From Pseudomonadota bacterium (lineage in GTDB: Bacteria > Pseudomonadota > Gammaproteobacteria > Steroidobacterales > Steroidobacteraceae), in assembly GCA_028067895.1 (NCBI GenBank), contig JAPTUI010000506.1, positions 1 to 9,385 of the forward strand: a stretch of DNA of 9,385 nucleotides. Reading direction: 5' to 3'. The notes below the pieces were generated by a model. That model saw only the letters and a list, made by a program, of their open reading frames with translations, was not told the DNA's origin and searched no databases. Shown in pieces: positions 5,451 to 9,385 of this stretch. Each line of letters begins with the position of its first letter. The first letter of the stretch is position 1. Position numbers and translations under genes: made by a program.

Positions 5451-5924
5451 TCAACTCGAATTGCGCGCACAGCGCGCCAGCCAGGCGTCACCTGCAGCGG
5501 TGCCGCAGGACAGTCGGGCCTCATGCCCCTCGGCCGCGACGCTGAGTTCGACGGTCACATCGGGCGGCGGCAGGCTCCCGTGAGCCCGCTGCGGCCATTC
5601 GATGAGCCACAGACATCCGGGCAGCGCCCACGCTTCGAGGCCCAGGTGCTCAAGCTCCTCCGGCGCGCGCAGCCGGTACAGATCCAGATGCACCACCGTC
5701 TGGTCCTCGAGCGGGTACAGCTGCAGCAGTGAATAGGTCGGACTGCGCACCGGGCCGGTGACGCCACACGCGCGCAGAAATCCCTGCGCTAACGTCGTCT
5801 TGCCGGCACCCAGATCCCCGCACAGATACAGCACCGCAAGCGGCGCGCGCCCGTCGGGCCGCGCGCGTGCGAGGCGCGCCCCGAGCGCTTCGGTGGCCGC
5901 CGCGGTGTTCAGACATTCAGACAG
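5451..5924 (-). CDS. tsaE: tRNA t6A synthesis ATPase TsaE, about 157 residues
   Basis: TsaE is the ATPase partner of TsaB/TsaD in making N6-threonylcarbamoyladenosine at position 37 of ANN-decoding tRNAs, in the cytoplasm. The Walker A loop GDLGAGKTT is at residues 36-44. It is followed by the family blocks SPTYSLL, HLDLYRL, the EELEHLG stretch and LIEWPQRA. No ATG, GTG or TTG lies in frame near the expected N terminus; the nearest in-frame GTG would add about 50 low-complexity residues. I place the start at CTG 5924 because GAGGAG (5938-5933) sits eight bases upstream and the resulting length matches the roughly 150 residues of the family. An ATG at 5916 is in a different frame. The start lies inside the 3' end of nnr, overlapping it by 16 bases, so coupling to nnr translation is likely. 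Function is secure; the start is not. Confidence 0.93.
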   Translation of the reverse strand: MSECLNTAAATEALGARLARARPDGRAPLAVLYLCGDLGAGKTTLAQGFLRACGVTGPVRSPTYSLLQLYPLEDQTVVHLDLYRLRAPEELEHLGLEAWALPGCLWLIEWPQRAHGSLPPPDVTVELSVAAEGHEARLSCGTAAGDAWLARCARNSS

Positions 5925-7390
5925 CGGCGCAACTCCTCGATCAGATCTCCGGCGAGCAGCCCGCGCTCCCCGCCGCGCGCCGCGGCGTCTCCTGCCAGAG
6001 CATGGGCGAGCACCCCGGCGCGCGCGGCGCGCCACGGGTCGCGGCACTGGGCGAGGATTCCGGCGATCAGCCCGGTGAGCACATCGCCCATGCCGGGGCT
6101 GGCCATGCCGGGATTGCCGTGCTCGCACACCGCCGTCACGGCCCCGGGGCGGCCCACCAGCGTGCCGGCGCCCTTCAGCACCACTACGCCGCCATAGCGC
6201 GCGAGCAAGGCCTCGAGGGCGCCGAGTCGATCCTCCTGGATCTGTGCGCCGCTCGTGGCGAGCAGTCGGGCGGCCTCCCCGGGATGGGGCGTCAGCACCC
6301 AGCCGGCCGGTGGCGCGAGGCGCGGCCCGGCGGCGAGCAGGTTGAGTGCATCGGCATCGACCACCAGCGGTTTGCCGCAGCCGAGCGCCGCCTCGAACGC
6401 CCCGCGCGCCCAGGCGTCCTGTCCGAGTCCAGGTCCGACAGCCACCAGATCACAGCGCTGCGCGAGGGTGCGCACCGCCTCGGGTCGCTCCAGTGGCACG
6501 CACATCAGTTCCGGACGCGCACTCACCACGGCCGCGAGGTTCTGCGGTGCGACCGCCACCGTGACCCGTCCGGCGCCGGCGCGCAGACAGGCCTCCCCGG
6601 CGAGCCGCGCGGCCCCGGGCATGCCCGGCCCCCCGCCGACGATCAGAACATGACCGAAATCCCCTTTGTGGGCGGACCGGGCCCGGCGCGGCAGGGCCTG
6701 CTCCAGATCCGCAGCCACCAGTCGCTCCAGGGCCGCTGCCGGCACCTCCGTCAGGCGACCCGAGAGCCCCAGATCATCAAAAACCAGCGCCCCGCAATGC
6801 TCCGGCCCCTCACCCAGCAGCAGCCCGGTCTTCAGCGCCACGAACGTAATGGTGCATTCGGCCCGCACGGCTGCCCCGAGCGGCAGGCCGCGGTCGGCAT
6901 CGAGACCGGACGGCACGTCGAGTGCCAATACCGCGCGGCCGCTGGCATTGATGGCCCCGATGACGCTGGCCAGTTCGGGGCGCACGGCACCGGAGAGTCC
7001 GGTGCCGAGCAGCGCATCGACCAGCACCTCGGTATCCGCCAGCGCCCGCGCCGTGAACGGCTCGATCGTGCCGCCGGCCGCCCGCCACGCCGCACAGGCC
7101 TCGAGCGCAGCGCCGCGCAGGCGCTCCGGTGGACTCGCCGCGAGCACACTGACGCCGCAACCGGCGGCGCGCGCCAGCCGCGCCAGCACGTAGCCGTCGC
7201 CGGCATTGTTGCCCGGGCCGCAGACCACGGTGATCCGCCAGGCCCCCGGCCAGCGCTCGCGCAGCGCACGCAGCGCCGCCTCGCCGGCGCGCTCCATCAG
7301 CGCGTCACCGGTGAGGCCGAGCTGCTCGGTGGCGGCGCGATCCAGGGCGCGCACCTGGGCCGAGGTATACAGCGAGACGGGCAGCGACAT
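5909..7390 (-). CDS. nnr: Bifunctional NAD(P)HX epimerase/dehydratase, 493 residues
   Basis: This enzyme repairs hydrated NADH and NADPH. The N-terminal domain (about residues 1-215, YjeF_N) interconverts R and S forms; the C-terminal domain (about 225-490, YjeF_C, ribokinase-like fold) dehydrates the S form using ADP or ATP. N-terminal marks are MERAG, CGPGNNAGDG at 58-66 (the usual GNNGGDG with one Gly to Ala), DALLGTGL, and DVPSGLDAD with its metal-binding Asp. C-terminal marks are HKGDFGHVLIVGG at 241-253, VVDADALNLL, LTPHPGE, LKGAGTLV and NPGMASPGMGDVLTG, with the likely catalytic Asp436. The length matches the fused bacterial form. ATG 7390 begins the canonical LYTSAQVRALDR region. A TATAAT box seven bases upstream and the lack of any ribosome site suggest a leaderless message. 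It is the first gene of the nnr-tsaE-amidase operon. Confidence 0.97.
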   Translation of the reverse strand: MSLPVSLYTSAQVRALDRAATEQLGLTGDALMERAGEAALRALRERWPGAWRITVVCGPGNNAGDGYVLARLARAAGCGVSVLAASPPERLRGAALEACAAWRAAGGTIEPFTARALADTEVLVDALLGTGLSGAVRPELASVIGAINASGRAVLALDVPSGLDADRGLPLGAAVRAECTITFVALKTGLLLGEGPEHCGALVFDDLGLSGRLTEVPAAALERLVAADLEQALPRRARSAHKGDFGHVLIVGGGPGMPGAARLAGEACLRAGAGRVTVAVAPQNLAAVVSARPELMCVPLERPEAVRTLAQRCDLVAVGPGLGQDAWARGAFEAALGCGKPLVVDADALNLLAAGPRLAPPAGWVLTPHPGEAARLLATSGAQIQEDRLGALEALLARYGGVVVLKGAGTLVGRPGAVTAVCEHGNPGMASPGMGDVLTGLIAGILAQCRDPWRAARAGVLAHALAGDAAARGGERGLLAGDLIEELRRCLNV

Positions 7391-7397
7391 GGGCTTG

Positions 7398-7403
7398 ATT
7401 ATA
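7398..7403 (-). promoter_or_regulatory. -10 box of nnr, implying a leaderless transcript
   Basis: Read on the minus strand, TATAAT (7403-7398) is a perfect -10 box, with seven bases between it and the ATG of nnr at 7390. Transcription should therefore start at or within a base of the start codon. No -35 box is convincing at 16-18 bp; TCATGG at 17 bp is poor. No Shine-Dalgarno precedes the ATG, in agreement with a leaderless message. Confidence 0.5.
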
Positions 7404-7405
7404 CT
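7400..7405 (+). promoter_or_regulatory. Candidate -10 box of queG overlapping that of nnr
   Basis: TATACT on the plus strand matches the -10 consensus at five of six positions and shares four bases with the minus-strand TATAAT of nnr. Transcription would start near 7412, leaving a leader of about 11 bases that contains the GTGAGG ribosome site (7412-7417) of queG. No clear -35 box is present. The overlap means polymerase could occupy only one of the two promoters at a time. Confidence 0.45.
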
Positions 7406-7422
7406 GGCCCCGTGAGGCACCC

Positions 7423-8502
7423 ATGACCGAACGCGTACCCGAGCCCGAGGCCCTGAAGGGCGAACTCGCCGAGCGCGCACACGCGCTCGGCTTCGCGCGT
7501 CTCGGCGTCGCCGGGGTGGACCTGCCAGAGGATGAGGCGCATCTGCTACGCTGGCTCGAGGCGGGGATGCACGGTCGCATGCACTACATGCGGCGCCACG
7601 GCACGCTGCGCAGCCGTCCCGCCGAGCTGCTGCCCGGGGCGCTGCGGGTCATCAGCGTGCGTATGGACTACTGGCCGACCGAGGCGCGGCCCGCCGAAGC
7701 GGTGCTCGCCGAGCCGCTCAGCGGCTACGTGTCCCGCTATGCGCTCGGGCGCGACTATCACAAGGTGATGCGCGCTGCGCTGGCGCGCCTCGCCCGCGAG
7801 TTCGCCGCGCGGATCGGCCCGTTCGGCTACCGGGTCTGTGTCGACAGCGCGCCGGTGCTGGAGAAGGCACTCGCCCGCAATGCCGGCCTCGGCTGGATCG
7901 GCAAACACACCAATCTGATCGCGCGCGACGCCGGCTCGTGGTTCTTCCTCGGGGAGATCCTCACCGATCTGCCGCTGCCACTCGATGCGCCCGCGAGCGC
8001 GCACTGCGGCTCGTGCTCGGCCTGCATCGCGGCCTGTCCGACCGCGGCGATCGTCGCACCGTACCAGCTCGATGCCCGCCGCTGCATCTCGTATCTGACC
8101 ATAGAGCTCGACGGGCCGATCCCGCCGCAACTGCGTGCCCCGATGGGCAACCGCATCTACGGCTGTGACGATTGCCAACTGGTCTGTCCGTGGAACAAGT
8201 TCGCGCGCGCCGCCTCGCACCCGGATTTCAAGGTGCGCCACGCGCTCGATGCGCCGCAGCTCACGGCGCTGTTTGCCTGGAGCGAAGCGCAGTTCGAAGC
8301 ACGCATGCAGGGCTCGGCCATCTACCGCATCGGCTACGAACGCTGGTCACGCAACATTGCCGTGGCGCTCGGTAACGCCCCACCCGACGCGGCGGTACGC
8401 CAGGCGTTGCTGGCGCGGCGCGAACAGGCCTCGGCGCTGCTGCGCGAGCACATCGACTGGGCGCTTCAGCGCCAGAGCCGTCCCTTTGGCACCCAGACTT
8501 GA
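7423..8502 (+). CDS. queG: Epoxyqueuosine reductase QueG, 359 residues
   Basis: QueG reduces epoxyqueuosine to queuosine at the wobble position of GUN-decoding tRNAs, using cobalamin and two [4Fe-4S] clusters in the cytoplasm. The ferredoxin-like pair is complete. C195, C198, C201 and C205 lie in CGSCSACIAACP. C221 lies in RCISYLTIE. C248, C251 and C255 lie in YGCDDCQLVCPWN. D141 in VDSAPVLEKALARNAGLGW corresponds to the conserved active-site Asp. The C-terminal third (about 280-345) fits the HEAT-like tRNA-binding region. The length is normal for the family. ATG 7423 follows GAGG (7414-7417) by five bases. It is divergent from nnr, as in E. coli yjeS/yjeF. The last codons and stop overlap one end of the intergenic repeat at 8493-8637. 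Confidence 0.97.
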   Translation: MTERVPEPEALKGELAERAHALGFARLGVAGVDLPEDEAHLLRWLEAGMHGRMHYMRRHGTLRSRPAELLPGALRVISVRMDYWPTEARPAEAVLAEPLSGYVSRYALGRDYHKVMRAALARLAREFAARIGPFGYRVCVDSAPVLEKALARNAGLGWIGKHTNLIARDAGSWFFLGEILTDLPLPLDAPASAHCGSCSACIAACPTAAIVAPYQLDARRCISYLTIELDGPIPPQLRAPMGNRIYGCDDCQLVCPWNKFARAASHPDFKVRHALDAPQLTALFAWSEAQFEARMQGSAIYRIGYERWSRNIAVALGNAPPDAAVRQALLARREQASALLREHIDWALQRQSRPFGTQT

Positions 8503-8637
8503 CCCTGCGCTGCGCTGTTCCTGACCGCACGCGCATGGCCTCGGTCCCGAGGGACCTTTCATCCAGTTGCGCGAACGGCTGCAAGTACTGGGTCTGATCG
8601 TCTTTCGCCGGCAGGTATCCCGCTGCGCGGTGATTTA
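8493..8637. repeat. Intergenic repeat, copy 2 (short form) between queG and panC
   Basis: This copy aligns to 341-418 and 544-612 with no internal gap in either block, and lacks the roughly 127 extra bases found there. It contains the shared 19-base exact core at 8538-8556 and the near-identical ending at 8617-8637. Its left edge runs over the last three codons and stop of queG. It lies between two converging genes, so it may serve as, or have landed in, their shared 3' region. The core can fold through CCTCGG/CCGAGG with a minimal loop, which is too tight for a standard terminator, and no T-run follows. Confidence 0.7.
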
Positions 8638-8670
8638 AACCGCTCGGGTCGCTCACCCTCCCAGTTCGCT

Positions 8671-9385
8671 TCAGCGCTCGACCTGCACGTTGTCGATCAG
8701 GCGCGCCTTGCCCAGGTGCGCGGCGGTGAGGACCACCCAGTGGCGGGTGTCAGCCTGAGGGGGACCGAGGTCGGCGGCGCGTCGGACCGCGAAATAATCC
8801 GGACGAAATCCCTGTGCCTCGAGGGCACGCAGCCCATCGCGCTCGATCGCCGCGACATCCTGCTCGCCGGCCGCGAGGCGCCGCTCGGCCGCGCGCAGCG
8901 CGCGGTAGATCGCCGGCGCCCGGGCGCGCTCGTCGTCGGTCAGGTATTGGTTTCGTGAACTCATCGCGAGCCCATCGGCATCGCGCATCGTCATCGCGGC
9001 GACGATCTGCACCGGCATGCACAGCTCGCTTACCATGCGCCGGATCAGCGTCAACTGTTGGAAATCCTTCTCGCCAAACACCGCCGCATCGGGCTCGACG
9101 ATGTGCAGCAGCTTGCAGACCACGGTCGTGACACCCTGGAAGTGCCCGGGACGAAACTCCCCGCAGAGGATATCGGAGAGTCCGGGTACCTCGACGCGCG
9201 TCGCCGCCGCCGAGCCGAACGGATACATCTCCGCAACGTCCGGCATGAACATCAGGTCGCAGCCGGCCTCGCTCAGCATGCGCTCGTCGCGCTCCGGCGT
9301 GCGCGGGTAGTGCGCGAAGTCCTCGTTCGGACCGAACTGCATGGGGTTGACGAAGATGCTGGCGACGAAGCGCTCACCGTGGGCA
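8671..9385 (-). CDS. panC: Pantothenate synthetase PanC, N terminus outside the window
   Basis: PanC joins pantoate and beta-alanine using ATP, the last step of pantothenate (vitamin B5, coenzyme A precursor) synthesis, in the cytoplasm. The frame is open to the right edge, and the visible part reads AHGERFVASIFVNPMQFGPNEDFAHYPRT at its start, a family hallmark that lies about 50 residues into the full protein. Also present are GLSDILCGEFRPGHFQGVTTVV (pantoate/ATP pocket), GEKDFQQL and the KMSKS-like MSSRNQYL. The nucleotide-binding HIGH-type motif and the start codon lie beyond the window. About 237 residues are visible of a usual 280 or so. The C terminus (ARLIDN plus VQVER) and stop are intact. 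It converges on queG across the repeat-bearing gap. Confidence 0.97.
   Translation of the reverse strand, partial: AHGERFVASIFVNPMQFGPNEDFAHYPRTPERDERMLSEAGCDLMFMPDVAEMYPFGSAAATRVEVPGLSDILCGEFRPGHFQGVTTVVCKLLHIVEPDAAVFGEKDFQQLTLIRRMVSELCMPVQIVAAMTMRDADGLAMSSRNQYLTDDERARAPAIYRALRAAERRLAAGEQDVAAIERDGLRALEAQGFRPDYFAVRRAADLGPPQADTRHWVVLTAAHLGKARLIDNVQVER

Noticed and set aside
5867..7426. A 519-codon plus-strand frame
   Set aside because: It is antisense to nnr, whose motifs are unambiguous; His/Gln/Arg-rich composition is typical of a mirror frame.
1..9385. CRISPR array, insertion sequence, phage or toxin-antitoxin genes
   Set aside because: No regularly spaced repeats, transposase or integrase motifs, or recognisable toxin/antitoxin pairs were seen on either strand.

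Overview
The window is GC-rich (about two thirds G+C by eye). It reads as chromosomal DNA of a free-living gammaproteobacterium. The best clue is the divergent block queG <-> nnr-tsaE-amidase, the same local order as yjeS/yjeF-yjeE-amiB in Escherichia coli and relatives. The high GC and the fast-changing small unknown genes suggest a Xanthomonadales/Nevskiales/Chromatiales-type lineage, but this stretch cannot fix the genus.

Layout. (1) 1-817: no convincing gene. Positions 341-612 hold a diverged copy of an intergenic repeat whose second copy fills the queG/panC gap at 8493-8637. (2) 818-1395 (+): two small genes coupled by an ATGA overlap, a basic 58-residue protein and a four-cysteine 134-residue protein. 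(3) 1402-1818 (-): a 138-residue unknown protein converging on them with a 6-bp gap. (4) 1819-2377: a long intergenic region with a candidate promoter and a hairpin ahead of a 95-residue RRM RNA-binding protein (2378-2665, +), which is followed by a perfect 20-bp-stem hairpin. (5) 2743-4163 (+): a small Cys-rich protein, a DUF4279 protein, about 300 bp without a recognisable gene, and a 108-residue unknown protein. (6) 4179-7390 (-): nnr (NAD(P)HX repair), tsaE (tRNA t6A synthesis) and a periplasmic N-acetylmuramoyl-L-alanine amidase, very likely one operon transcribed nnr -> tsaE -> amidase. (7) 7423-8502 (+): queG (last step of tRNA queuosine synthesis), divergent from nnr across 32 bp. (8) 8671-9385 (-): panC (pantothenate synthesis), missing its N terminus at the window edge.

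The right half is housekeeping: metabolite repair, two tRNA modification steps, cell-wall splitting and vitamin B5 synthesis. The left half is a mosaic of small, mostly unknown proteins, several with paired cysteines that could bind metal, plus one RNA-binding protein. I see no phage, insertion sequence, CRISPR array, toxin-antitoxin pair, tRNA or rRNA.

The points most worth following are the two-copy intergenic repeat, the apparent CTG start of tsaE, the probably leaderless nnr transcript with a -10 box overlapping that of queG, and the perfect hairpin after the RRM gene. I found no clear evidence of a wholly new multi-gene system.
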